Shown one piece after another: positions 31,928 through 41,800 of a stretch of DNA of 64,000 nucleotides (within the stretch, counting starts at the first letter, position 1; every line of letters starts with the position of its first letter). This DNA is from Rhizobium sp. LC145 (GTDB lineage: Bacteria; Pseudomonadota; Alphaproteobacteria; Rhizobiales; Rhizobiaceae), in contig NZ_LBHV01000013.1 in assembly GCF_001005825.1 (NCBI RefSeq), positions 58,382-122,381 of the forward strand. The letters are read 5' to 3'. The position numbers and the translations under genes are program-made. The notes beneath the pieces were generated by a model, which was not told the origin of the DNA, did not search any database, and was given only the letters and a program-made list of their open reading frames with translations.

Positions 31928-33210
31928 CAGGACGCTCTCTCGATCCTCGTGATCCCGCCCATATAAGGCAGAAGCGCGTCCGGGACAGTGATCGAGCCGT
32001 CCTCGTTGAGGTAATTCTCCATGACGGCGATCAGGCAGCGGCCGACGGCGACGCCCGAGCCGTTCAGCGTATGGACGAATTTCAGCGCCCTGTCGTCCTT
32101 GCCGCGATAGCGCGCGTTCATGCGCCGGCCCTGGAAATCACCGCAGACCGAGCAGGACGAGATTTCACGATAGGTGTTCTGACCCGGCAGCCAGACCTCG
32201 ATATCGTAGGTCTTGCGCGCGCCGAACCCCATGTCACCGGTGCAGAGCGTCATGGTGCGGAAATGCAGCCCGAGCCGCTTCAAAACGGTTTCGGCGCATT
32301 CGGTCATGCGCTCGTGCTCGGCGATCGAGCTTTCCTGATCGGTGATAGAGACGAGCTCGCACTTCCAGAACTGGTGCTGGCGCAGCATGCCGCGCGTGTC
32401 GCGGCCGGCAGAGCCGGCTTCCGAACGGAAGGAAGGCGTGAGCGCCGTAAACCGCAGCGGCAGCTTCTCCTGTTCCAGCGTCTCGCCGGAGACCAGATTG
32501 GTGAGCGTGACTTCGGCAGTCGGGATCAGCCAGCGGCCGTCGGTGGTCTTGAACAGGTCTTCAGCGAACTTCGGAAGCTGGCCCGTGCCGTACATGGCCT
32601 CGTCGCGCACCATCAGCGGCGAGGAAACCTCCGTATAGCCATGCTCGGTCGTATGCAGATCGAGCATGAACTGGCCGAGCGCGCGTTCGAGACGCGCGAG
32701 CTGGCCGGTGAGCACCGTAAACCGCGCGCCCGAGAGCTTCGCGGCACGCTCGAAATCCATGTAGCCGAGGGCTTCACCGATCTCGTAATGCTCTCGTGCC
32801 GCATGGTTCCAGCGCGGCTTTTCACCGACGACATGCTTCACCACGTTGTCGTTTTCGTCCTTGCCGACGGGCACGTCGTCCAGCGGAACGTTCGGGATGC
32901 GTGAGAGCGCATCGTCGAGGGCGGCGATCGCCTCGCGCTCCTCCTGCTCGGCGGCAGGCATGCTGCCCTTGATCTGAGCGACCTCGGCCTTCAGCTTTTC
33001 GGCAAGCTCGGCGTTCTTGCTCGCCATGGCCGCGCCGATCTCCTTGGAGGCGGCATTGCGGCGGGATTGCATGTCCTGGAGCGTCTGGATGACGGAGCGG
33101 CGCTTGTCGTCCAGCGCCACGAGGACAGCCGCCATGGGCTCCGCGCCGCGCTTCCTTAGCGCTTCGTCCAGAGCCGCCTCATTTTCACGAATCCATTTGA
33201 TATCGAGCAT
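31927..33210 (-). CDS. serS: Seryl-tRNA synthetase
   Basis: This 427-residue class II synthetase has an N-terminal tRNA-binding coiled coil (about 25-105). The catalytic core includes motif 2 (FRSEAGSAGRDTRGMLRQHQFWKCELV) and motif 3 (NGSGVAVGRCLIAVMENY). ATG 33210 gives the conserved MLDIKWIRENEAALDEAL start; the frame reads further upstream only by chance. Confidence 0.97.
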   Translation of the reverse strand: MLDIKWIRENEAALDEALRKRGAEPMAAVLVALDDKRRSVIQTLQDMQSRRNAASKEIGAAMASKNAELAEKLKAEVAQIKGSMPAAEQEEREAIAALDDALSRIPNVPLDDVPVGKDENDNVVKHVVGEKPRWNHAAREHYEIGEALGYMDFERAAKLSGARFTVLTGQLARLERALGQFMLDLHTTEHGYTEVSSPLMVRDEAMYGTGQLPKFAEDLFKTTDGRWLIPTAEVTLTNLVSGETLEQEKLPLRFTALTPSFRSEAGSAGRDTRGMLRQHQFWKCELVSITDQESSIAEHERMTECAETVLKRLGLHFRTMTLCTGDMGFGARKTYDIEVWLPGQNTYREISSCSVCGDFQGRRMNARYRGKDDRALKFVHTLNGSGVAVGRCLIAVMENYLNEDGSITVPDALLPYMGGITRIERAS

Positions 33211-33262
33211 TGTCCAAGCCTTTAAGCGTGACGCCGCCAACTCGCGACGCGGCTTAAAGAAC

Positions 33263-34087
33263 TCAAGCCTTGTCCGTCGTGGCAATCTCCGAAGAGGCTT
33301 CGCGTTCGAGGGCTTCCTCGGCGCGTTTGCGCTCGACGAGTCGCGCGGCGTAGATGGAAATCTCGTAGAGAAGGATGGTCGGCAGCGCAAGACCGATCTG
33401 GGACAGGGGATCGGGCGGAGTGAGCACCGCGGCCACTACGAAGGCGATGACGATCGCGAACTTCCGCTTTTCTCTCAGCCAATCGCTGGTGAGCAGACCG
33501 ACGCGGGCAAGCAGCGTCGTCACCACCGGCAACTGGAAGACCAGGCCGAACGAAAGCACCAGCGTCATGATGAGGCTGAGATATTCCGACACCCGCGGCA
33601 GGAGCGAAATCGCCACTTCGCCTTCGGTCGGCGCCTGCTGCATGGCGAGGAAGAACCACATCACCATGGGCGTGAAGAAGAAATAGACCAGCGCGCCGCC
33701 CAGCAAGAAGAGGATCGGCGAAGCGATCAGGAAGGGCAGGAAGGCCGACCGCTCGTTCTTGTAAAGGCCCGGCGCCACGAACTTGTAGAGCTGCGATGCG
33801 ATGATCGGGAAGGAGATCACCAGAGCGCCGAACATCGCGACCTTCACCTGGGTGAAGAAGAACTCCTGCGGAGCGGTGTATATGAGCTCCGATTTCGAAA
33901 GATCGAGCCCGGCCCAGACGACGGCCCACCGATACGGCACGACCAGAAGATTGAAGAGCTGTTTGGCAAAGAAGAAGCACCCGACGAAGGCCACGAAAAA
34001 GGCAGCCAGCGACCAGATAAGGCGGGTGCGCAGCTCCATCAGGTGTTCGATGAGCGGCTGCGGCTTGTCTTCGTAATTACCGCTCAT
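33263..34087 (-). CDS. tatC: Twin-arginine translocase subunit TatC
   Basis: This 274-residue six-span membrane protein recognises the twin-arginine signal peptide with TatB. The N-terminal LIEHLMELRTRLIWSL motif is the signal-binding patch, and IASQLYKFVAPGLYKNER and FGLVFQLPVV are further TatC signatures. The start overlaps the tatB stop by four bases. Confidence 0.96.
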   Translation of the reverse strand: MSGNYEDKPQPLIEHLMELRTRLIWSLAAFFVAFVGCFFFAKQLFNLLVVPYRWAVVWAGLDLSKSELIYTAPQEFFFTQVKVAMFGALVISFPIIASQLYKFVAPGLYKNERSAFLPFLIASPILFLLGGALVYFFFTPMVMWFFLAMQQAPTEGEVAISLLPRVSEYLSLIMTLVLSFGLVFQLPVVTTLLARVGLLTSDWLREKRKFAIVIAFVVAAVLTPPDPLSQIGLALPTILLYEISIYAARLVERKRAEEALEREASSEIATTDKA

Positions 34088-34731
34088 GCATCATCCTTCG
34101 GGGTATCGGTCTTCTTCGAGGCGCGTTTCCGCGCCGGAGCCTTCGCGGAATCCTTTTCCACAGCCTTGGCGACAGGCGCCGGCTTGGCGGCAACGCGGCT
34201 GCGCTTCGGCTTGTCGGCAGTGGCGGCCTGCGGAGCGGTTTCGGCAGGTTTCGCCTTGGCTGGAGCCTTGCTGACGCGCTTCGGCTTCTCCGCAGCGGCA
34301 GGCGCGAGCGTCTCCGGCGGGCTTGAAGGCAGCGTCATGGCGGAGGCCGGCACCGCAAGAGCCGGCTCGGGCTTGGCCGCCTCGCCTTCTACAGGGGCTT
34401 GCAGCTCGGCATCGGTCTTCGCCGGAACCTGCGTCGCCTTCTGAAGATCGCTGCGGATCTCCTGACCCATCTGCCTCAGCGGATTGATGGCGTCGCGCAG
34501 CGCGTTCGACGGATTGAGCTTCTGCGCATCCGAGATGGTCTGACGCACCTCGTCGAGTTCCGACTCCCGCAGCGCTTCGTCGAATTGCGTACGGAATTCG
34601 CCCGCCATCTTGCGAAGGTTGGCAGTCATCTTGCCGAATGCGCGCAGCATCGGAGGCAGGTCCTTCGGACCGACCACGACGATGAGCACGATGGCAATGA
34701 CGAGAAGCTCGGTCCAGCCGATATCAAGCAT
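34084..34731 (-). CDS. tatB: Sec-independent translocase protein TatB
   Basis: This 215-residue protein has the TatB N-terminal helix (MLDIGWTELLVIAIVLIVVVGPKDLP), a glycine-proline hinge, an amphipathic helix, and a long Lys/Ala/Pro-rich low-complexity tail typical of rhizobial TatB. It works with TatC as the receptor complex. Confidence 0.95.
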   Translation of the reverse strand: MLDIGWTELLVIAIVLIVVVGPKDLPPMLRAFGKMTANLRKMAGEFRTQFDEALRESELDEVRQTISDAQKLNPSNALRDAINPLRQMGQEIRSDLQKATQVPAKTDAELQAPVEGEAAKPEPALAVPASAMTLPSSPPETLAPAAAEKPKRVSKAPAKAKPAETAPQAATADKPKRSRVAAKPAPVAKAVEKDSAKAPARKRASKKTDTPKDDA

Positions 34732-34760
34732 TCAATGAGGCTCCCGCAAGCCGATCCCGA

Positions 34761-34967
34761 TCAGGACCGGGTGCTTTCCTTGACCTCATCCGACTTGTGG
34801 TCGACGGTTTTCGCCGTCTCCGGGGCATCCTCATCGGTCATGCCCTTCTTGAAGCTCTTGATGCCCTTGGCAACGTCGCCCATCAGTTCCGGAATCTTGC
34901 CGCGTCCGAAGAGGACGAGCACGATGACCAGAACGATCAGCCAGTGCCACACACTGAAGGAACCCAT
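34761..34967 (-). CDS. tatA: Twin-arginine translocase pore subunit TatA
   Basis: This 68-residue protein has a short membrane helix (SVWHWLIVLVIVLVLFG), the FGRGKIPELMGDVAKGIKSFKKG hinge and amphipathic region, and an acidic tail. ATG 34967 follows GGGAGTTTGGCGTT; an open frame further upstream is not conserved. It is first of tatABC. Confidence 0.95.
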   Translation of the reverse strand: MGSFSVWHWLIVLVIVLVLFGRGKIPELMGDVAKGIKSFKKGMTDEDAPETAKTVDHKSDEVKESTRS

Positions 34968-35010
34968 AACGCCAAACTCCCTGATTTCACATTTCCCCGA
35001 TGTAAGCCCT

Positions 35011-36126
35011 TTATCGGGCTTTTTCAAACACCAAAATGTCCTTTGGCGCGACTGTGATCGCGACGTCAGTGACGCCGGGCGGAAGCTGATCCGCGCGGAT
35101 GCGGGCGCGCACCGTTTCCTCGCTTCCGGGTACGGCAAGGCTCAGCAGTTCGACCACGCCGAGAAAGCGCCGGGAAAGGATGCGCGCCGGCACGGCGCCG
35201 CCGTGAGGCTGGACGTCGATGCCCGAAAGACGGACGGCAACCGAGACCTCCCTGCCCTCGCCGATCCCCTTGGCCGGCACGGGCCCGATCGGCGTGACGA
35301 CGAGGCCGTTATGAACCACGCCGTCAAACTCGTTGATCTCGGAGAAGAACGCGGCGGTGAAGAGATCGGACGGCCGGCGATAGAGATCGTCGGAAGTGCC
35401 GACCTGCACCAAGCGGCCGTCCTTCAAAAGCGCGATCCGATCGGCCATCCGCATGGCCTCCTCGGCATCATGGGTAACGACGATCGCCGTCGCGCGACTT
35501 TCCCTCAGAATCGCCAGCGTATCAGCGCGTATGGCATCTTTCAGGCGGGAATCGAGGCCGGAAAAGGGCTCGTCCATGAGAAGCACGCCCGGACGCGGCG
35601 CAAGCGCCCGCGCGAGTGCCACGCGTTGCTGCTCTCCACCCGAAAGCGCGTGCGGATATTTTTGCGCATAATGGGCAAGCCCCACCCGCTCCAGAGCGGC
35701 ACCGGCCTCCGCCGCAGCTTCCCTGGCCGGAAGCGCCGTCAGGCCGAAGCGGACATTCTCCAGCACCGTCATATGTGGAAACAGGGCGAAATCCTGGAAC
35801 ATCAGGCCGATGCCGCGCTTTTCCGGCGGCAGGAACTTATCCGGCCCTGCCGTTTCCTGTCCATCGATGACGATCCTGCCTCGGCTTTGGATCTCTATGC
35901 CGGCCGCGATCCTGAGCAGCGTCGTCTTGCCGGAACCGGAGGGCCCCAGCAGGCAAAGGACTTCTCCCGGCTCGGCCGTCAGCGAAATGCCGCGGATCGT
36001 CTCCTTGCCGTGATAGCTGTGATGGATATCTTCGAATGTCAGCCTGGACGCGAAGGTAACACCGGTCGTGCGCCTCGTCTTTTCCGCTGCCGACTGTGCC
36101 GGTTGAAAACCCATACCCTCGCTCAC
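35011..36126 (-). CDS. Orphan ABC transporter ATP-binding protein (FbpC/PotA-like)
   Basis: This 371-residue ATPase has Walker A LLGPSGSGKTTLLRIAAG, Q-loop FQDFALFPHMTVLENV, signature LSGGEQQRVALARALA, Walker B VLLMDEPFSGLD and the H-loop VTHDAEEAM. A C-terminal TOBE-like domain (about 270-370) suggests an importer of ferric iron, polyamine or a similar anion. No permease or binding protein is adjacent; it lies between scpB and tatA, genes that I expect to be near neighbours in related genomes. Confidence 0.88.
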   Translation of the reverse strand: MSEGMGFQPAQSAAEKTRRTTGVTFASRLTFEDIHHSYHGKETIRGISLTAEPGEVLCLLGPSGSGKTTLLRIAAGIEIQSRGRIVIDGQETAGPDKFLPPEKRGIGLMFQDFALFPHMTVLENVRFGLTALPAREAAAEAGAALERVGLAHYAQKYPHALSGGEQQRVALARALAPRPGVLLMDEPFSGLDSRLKDAIRADTLAILRESRATAIVVTHDAEEAMRMADRIALLKDGRLVQVGTSDDLYRRPSDLFTAAFFSEINEFDGVVHNGLVVTPIGPVPAKGIGEGREVSVAVRLSGIDVQPHGGAVPARILSRRFLGVVELLSLAVPGSEETVRARIRADQLPPGVTDVAITVAPKDILVFEKAR

Positions 36127-36165
36127 ACGCGCGGAGGCCCAGAAGCAGACCTGCCAAACATGACG

Positions 36166-36885
36166 CTATTCCTCCGCTTCACCACTCGGTGTCAAGAGGC
36201 CGAGCTCTTCCAGATCGAGCTGAGTAATCGGGTCCTCGTCCTCCGTCAGATCGTCGGCGCCGGCGGATGGGACGGGAATATGAAAACCGGGCGGGATGCG
36301 TCCCGAAAGCAGTCCGGCGCCCCTAAGCTCCTCGAGGCCGGGCAGATCGCGCAGCTCTTCCAGCCCGAAATGATCGAGGAAATCGGGCGTGGTGCCGAGC
36401 GTCACAGGCCTGCCGGGGGTCCGCCTGCGGCCCCGGAAGCGCACCCATCCGGCCTCCATCAGCACGTCGAGCGTGCCTTTCGATGTCTGAACCCCTCGGA
36501 TTTCCTCGATCTCGGCACGCGTCACCGGCTGGTGATAGGCGATAATGGCCAGCACCTCCAGTGCTGCACGGGAAAGCTTCTTCGCCTCGGAATCGTCCTT
36601 GCGGATGACGAAGGAAAGATCGGCTGCGGTTCTGAAGGCCCAGCGATCGCCGCTGCGGATGAGATTGACCCCGCGCGGCGCGTATATGTCCGCAAGCCGC
36701 AGCATGATGGCGCGCACATCGGCACCTTCCGGCAGGCGTTCGGCAAGGAAATTTTCCGAAACCGGCTCGGCGGACGCAAAGACCAGCGCCTCGGCGATGC
36801 GCTCGGCCTCCGCCAATGAGGGAAACTCCGAAAGGGTATCCCCCTTCTCCTGTTCCATGGCGAAATCGTCTTCAGACGGCGTCAA
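36166..36885 (-). CDS. scpB: Segregation and condensation protein B
   Basis: This 239-residue winged-helix kleisin-associated protein works with SMC and ScpA in chromosome compaction. It contains AERIAEALVFASAEPVSENFLAERL and the LEVLAIIAYHQPVTRAEIEEIRGVQTSKGTLDVLMEAGWVR core. The frame opens at TTG 36885, six bases after GGGGAGG and inside the end of scpA; ATG 36858 is an alternative with a poorer ribosome site. Confidence 0.95.
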   Translation of the reverse strand: MTPSEDDFAMEQEKGDTLSEFPSLAEAERIAEALVFASAEPVSENFLAERLPEGADVRAIMLRLADIYAPRGVNLIRSGDRWAFRTAADLSFVIRKDDSEAKKLSRAALEVLAIIAYHQPVTRAEIEEIRGVQTSKGTLDVLMEAGWVRFRGRRRTPGRPVTLGTTPDFLDHFGLEELRDLPGLEELRGAGLLSGRIPPGFHIPVPSAGADDLTEDEDPITQLDLEELGLLTPSGEAEE

Positions 36886-37711
36886 TCAACGCCTCCCCTT
36901 CCATCGGCTTTTTCTGCCCCTTGCGCATATAGATCGGCTGAAAGGCGCCTTCCTGGCGAATCTCGAGCTTGCCCTCGCGCACGAGTTCGAGCGAGGCGGC
37001 GAAAGCGCTCGCCGTTGCGGTGATCCGATCCTCCGGCGGCAGATAGGTCAGAAGATAGTGCTGCAGCATGGTCCAGTCGGTGATCTCGCCGAGCATCCGG
37101 TTGAGCAGATCGCGCGCATCCGCAAGCGACCAGACCTTGCGCTTTTCGATCGTCACCTGTGTGACCGCCTGGCGCTGCCTCAGATTGGCGTAAGCCGAAA
37201 GAAGATCGTAGAGGCTGGCGTCATAGGCCGACTCGACGCGGTGCGGAATATGCTCCGGCGCGCCACGGGCAAAGATATCGCGGCCGAGCCGGTTACGGTT
37301 GACGAGCCGCGTGGCAGCCTCGCGCATGGCCTCCAGACGCTTCAGCCGGAAGGCCAGCGTGGCGGCCAACTCCTCGCCGCTCGGGCCGTCATCGCCCTTC
37401 ACCTGCTGCGGGATCAGGAGTTTTGATTTGAGATAGGCAAGCCAGGCGGCCATCACGAGGTAATCGGCGGCCAGTTCGATGCGCACCCTCCGCGCACTAT
37501 CGATGAACTGCAGATATTGCTCGGCAAGCGCCAGTACGGAAATGCGGGCGAGATCCACCTTCTGGGAACGTGCAAGATGCAGGAGCAGATCGAGCGGTCC
37601 TTCGAAGCCGCCGACATCGATCATCAGACCCGGCTCGTCCGTCGCCCGTTCAGGCGCGTCTTGCCAGAGCTTGTCCATCGGGATGGCGCCTTGCGCTATG
37701 TTCATGGCCAT
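36872..37711 (-). CDS. scpA: Segregation and condensation protein A
   Basis: This 279-residue kleisin contains FEGPLDLLLHLARSQKVDLARISVLALAEQYL, the conserved ScpA N-terminal SMC-binding block, and a C-terminal winged helix. ATG 37711 with GAGGTGGGA is preferred over the upstream frame. It overlaps scpB by 14 bases and follows nagZ by 22 bp. Confidence 0.95.
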   Translation of the reverse strand: MAMNIAQGAIPMDKLWQDAPERATDEPGLMIDVGGFEGPLDLLLHLARSQKVDLARISVLALAEQYLQFIDSARRVRIELAADYLVMAAWLAYLKSKLLIPQQVKGDDGPSGEELAATLAFRLKRLEAMREAATRLVNRNRLGRDIFARGAPEHIPHRVESAYDASLYDLLSAYANLRQRQAVTQVTIEKRKVWSLADARDLLNRMLGEITDWTMLQHYLLTYLPPEDRITATASAFAASLELVREGKLEIRQEGAFQPIYMRKGQKKPMEGEALIDAV

Positions 37712-37733
37712 TCCCACCTCTGTCCGTAGAACG

Positions 37734-38750
37734 TCAGGCGACTGCGGTAAGTCCCCTGAATTCCGCGCGGATCGCCTCTTCATCCGCGCCGTCACCGGCA
37801 CCGAAGCCTGCCTCCACCGCTTCGGCGCGTCCCAAGGCCTCGCCGGCGAGCGGCGGCACCTCTTTCACCACCGCTTTCATTTCGTCCATTACGCCATTGC
37901 AATGCAAGACAATATCGCAGCCGCCCCCAATGATTCTCGCCGCGCGCTGGCCGATCGTGCCCTTGAGCGCATTCATGGAAGTATCGTCGGACATCAGCAG
38001 CCCCTTGAAACCGATGTGCCCACGGATGATCTCCTCGATCACCTTCCGCGAGGTGGTCGCCGGCTCGTCCGGATCGATGGCCGTGAAGACGATATGCGCG
38101 CTCATAGCCATCAATTCGTCCTTCAATGCGACGAAGGGCAGGAAATCATGCGCCTCAAGCTCCGCGCGCGAGGCGGTGACCACCGGCAGCTCATGATGGG
38201 AATCCGCCATGCCCCGTCCATGGCCGGGAATATGCTTCATCACCGGCAGCATGCCGCCGGCCTTCAGGCCCTCGGCCGCGGCCCTGCCCATTTCCGCCAC
38301 CGCCTTGGGATCGAACCCATAGGCGCGGTCACCGATGACATTGCTCGCGCCTTCGATCGGCACGTCCAGCACCGGCAGGCAATCGACTGTAATGCCGAGC
38401 TTCATCAGATCGAAGGCGTGCAGCCGCGACATCAGCCAGGCCGCGCGCTGCCCCTTCTTCCGATCGTGGCGGTAAAGCTCACCGAGAGCGGCGCCTGACG
38501 GATAGCGCTCGATCATCGGCGGGCGAATGCGCTGCACGCGCCCTCCCTCCTGATCGATCAGCACCGGGGCGTTCGGTCGCCCCACCGCATCGCGCATGGC
38601 GGCAGCGAGATCGGTGATCTGCGCGGGCTCCACGCAATTGCGGGCAAACAGGATGAAACCCCATGGGCGCTCGGCCTTGTAGAGAGCAATCTCGTCGGCC
38701 GTCAGGGTGGGGCCGCTGGCCCCCAGGATCATTGCTTTTGATTCGCTCAT
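37734..38750 (-). CDS. nagZ: Beta-N-acetylhexosaminidase (NagZ)
   Basis: This 338-residue GH3 enzyme of cytoplasmic peptidoglycan recycling has the KHIPGHGRGMADSHHELPVV signature, in which the histidine of the mobile loop acts in catalysis, and the nucleophile segment GLLMSDDTSMNAL (Asp). It also contains LIDQEGGRVQRIRPP near the N-terminus. It begins downstream of a strong terminator, so it starts the nagZ-scpAB unit. Confidence 0.95.
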   Translation of the reverse strand: MSESKAMILGASGPTLTADEIALYKAERPWGFILFARNCVEPAQITDLAAAMRDAVGRPNAPVLIDQEGGRVQRIRPPMIERYPSGAALGELYRHDRKKGQRAAWLMSRLHAFDLMKLGITVDCLPVLDVPIEGASNVIGDRAYGFDPKAVAEMGRAAAEGLKAGGMLPVMKHIPGHGRGMADSHHELPVVTASRAELEAHDFLPFVALKDELMAMSAHIVFTAIDPDEPATTSRKVIEEIIRGHIGFKGLLMSDDTSMNALKGTIGQRAARIIGGGCDIVLHCNGVMDEMKAVVKEVPPLAGEALGRAEAVEAGFGAGDGADEEAIRAEFRGLTAVA

Positions 38751-38810
38751 GCCTGGATCATACGCATTTCAGCAGGGAAACACGAACGGGCACAGTATTG
38801 CCCAACGGAA

Positions 38811-38833
38811 AACGGGGCGGAAAACCGCCCCGT
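38811..38833 (-). terminator. Terminator between the SPOR gene and nagZ
   Basis: On the minus strand ACGGGGCGG-TTTT-CCGCCCCGT is a 9-bp perfect stem followed by TTTCC. Confidence 0.82.
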
Positions 38834-38856
38834 CTATCAAGCAAGCTTGACGTTCC

Positions 38857-41800
38857 CTACTGTGCGACGAGGCAACTTCCGCCGGCCCCGCGATAGCGCT
38901 CGCAGAGCGATACAGCGTCGGCCTTGCTGCCGGCCGGGATACGGACACGGTAGAAAGTTCCCTTGCCGGGGATCGCCGCCGCCTTGATGTCCACGCCGCG
39001 GCCACCGATGACACTGGAAAAGCGCGAGGACAGGCTCTGGTAGGAACGCTGCGCTTCGGCTTCCGAGGGAAGCGAGGCGATCTGGATCACGTAGCCACCC
39101 GGAATTGCCGCGGTCTGCTGCTGGGCGGGAGCCGCAGCGGGCTGCGTCGCAGCCTGCTCGCGAACATTGCCGCGATCGGAGACGGCTGCCACGACGTTGA
39201 CGGGCTGCTCGGCAGGCCGCGCGGTCGGAATGGGCGCGGCGATCGCGGGCGCCTGGACTGCAGGTGCAGCTTCCGCCGGAGCGGCGCCGACGACGGCTTC
39301 GGCAGGCGGCGGTTCCGCAAGGGCGGGATCGGGAAGCGCCGAGGTGGAAATCGGCGCGGCGCTGGCAACTTCAGTGGCGTTTGCCGGAACGGCCGGCACG
39401 CCGCCCACATCCGTCGCTTCGGCGAGCGCGGGTGCGGCGGGCTGGGCTGCAGGAGCCGGCTGAGTGACCTCCTGCTCGACCAGGGTGCCATCGGGCCGTA
39501 CGACCATCGTCTTGACCCTGCGCGGCATCACCGCGATCGGCTGATCGGCGGAAGCACCGGCCGCGGCCTGCTCTCCGTCCTGCGGTAGAAGGCGCGGGTC
39601 TTCCGTTTCCCCAACCGGCGTAGATCCGATTTCTCCTTCATTTTCGCCTTCGAGCGGAAGCGTTTCCGGCAGCAAGGTTTTTTGGACGACGTCGACCGGC
39701 TCCTCGTTCGAGGAAATCAGAGCCTCCTGCTTCGGATCCTCCTGTCCCGCACCGGCGACACGATCGTAAACGGCCTTGTCCTGGTTCGGAACGGTCTTGC
39801 CGCCCGGATTTTCCGGCAGCACCTTAATGGGGTCGCTATCGGCGGCGATCACCACCGGCTCGCCGGAACCGAGACCAGCAGAACCGTTGCCCATCCAGGC
39901 ATAGATCGCGCCACCGCCAATCACCAGCACACCCAGGAAGGCGAGCGGCATGACAACCATCCTTGGGGAGAAGCGGCTGGAAACCACTTCCGCACCCGGA
40001 ATGACGGCTTCACGCTCCACATCTCGTCCGGCCGGTAAGGGCGTTGCGAGACTGCGGCGGAAATCTTCCTCAAGCGCGCGCTCGAATTCGTCGAGGTCGT
40101 TCTGCGCGGCGGGCTTTGCCGCCTGCGCAGGCTCGCCGAAATCGACGAATTCCGGTTCCGCTTCCTTGGGGGCAGGAGCAGCCTTTGCGGGCGCCGGTTC
40201 CCGTAGCAGCGAGGCCAGTTCCGCATCGAGATCGAGATCGTAATCAGGACGATAAACCGGTGCCTGTTCCGGCTCTTCGACCGGCAGCGCCGGGACGTCG
40301 AAGTCGGCGATGGCCTCCGGGTGCTCGTCGGCATCCGCGATCAGCGCAGGATCGAAGGCCGACGGAGAATCCGCTGGTATCGTTTCTCTTGCGACAACCG
40401 GCGGAGGCACGACAACAGGCGCCGGTTGGGGCCGGACCGCGACCGCAACGGGTGCCGAAGAGATCGGTGGTGAAGAGAAGGAAGCCGGTGCGGAGGACAC
40501 GCGCGAGTGGACGACGGGCTCGAAGCGCGCCGCCGGCGAAGCCACCTCCATCTTGAGCGGCGCTACCGGTTTTGCCGGCGGAACCTGAACGGCCTCCGGC
40601 TTCATCGGGCGCTTGTCTTCCTCATCGAGGTTGATTTCGCTGAGATCCAGATCGAGATCGAGCTCATCCAGCGCGAGCTCGAAATCATCGTCCCCGAAGA
40701 GATCGTCGTCCATGTTCGCGACGAGCGGCGGCGTTACCGCTGCAGGGGCCTTGACGGCGGCCGGAGCCACGGGCTCCACCGCCGGAGCCCGTGTGGGCGA
40801 AGAGATTGCTTGCGCCGGCGCAGCAGCGTCGGCGGCGGCGGCGGGCGGCGTATAGCGCTCAACATCCGAGATCAGCGCGTCGAGAGCGGAGAAGTCATCC
40901 TCGGACGAAGCCGAAGCGGGAGAGACCGACCCGAAAGTGGCCGTGGATGCCGCAACCGAGACAGTTTCGACGGAAGAAGCCGTAATCTTCGCTTCGGCCT
41001 TGGGCATCTCCTGCGCAACAGGCGCTGCGGCAACCGGCGCTTCCGAAGGAACTACCGGCGGCTCGGAAACTGCGGTGGGCGCGGCGGGCGCGATTGCGGC
41101 GCTCGCCACGGCGGTATCCGGCATCACCGATGCCGTCGGACCGGAAGAACGGGCGGCGCTGAAATTGGCGAGCGGCATGCGGAAGCCGGGCTCGTAGGCC
41201 GCCTTGCGAACCGGCTCCGGCGCACGCCCGACGACGGGCGCGCCCTGGACCGCCGGCGCGACCCCGATGGACGTTTCCAGTTCGGAGGCGAGATCGAACG
41301 CATCCAAGTCGGGGGCGGCGATCACGGCCTCTTCGCGAGGCATGACCTGTTCATTCCGAGATGGAACGAAGGACGGCTCCTCGATATCGGGAGCGTGCGG
41401 CGTTTCGGCTGGTACCTCGAACGGCTCCGGATCGGAAAAAGCGGAAACCGGCTCGGCATCCACCTCGACCGCATCAAAGGTGACCGGCTCGCTGTCGTAG
41501 CGATCATGCCCGGCAATATCGACATAGGCCTGCGCTTCAACCGCCTCGGCCTCCGGCTCTTCCGCCTCGGGGACCTCCGGACCGGCCGGAGAAAACACAG
41601 GCTCGGATAGGCTCGGCTCGACCTCGGGAGAATTCATCTCGCGGGCTTCGGGCTCGACCTGTGCGTCGAAGGAATTGAGCGAAGGCGTCACCGCCTCTTC
41701 CTCGACAAGGCCGGGAGCATCGTCAAGCGCGATGTCGTGAGCGGGATCAAGGCGGGGCGTATCGTACCGTTCGAACTCTCGTAAAAGCTCGTCTTCGAGA

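Noticed and set aside
34998..35026. Hairpin AGCCC/GGGCT at the end of the orphan ABC gene as its terminator
   Set aside because: The T run lies on the plus-strand side, whereas the gene is on the minus strand; the stem also overlaps the stop codon.
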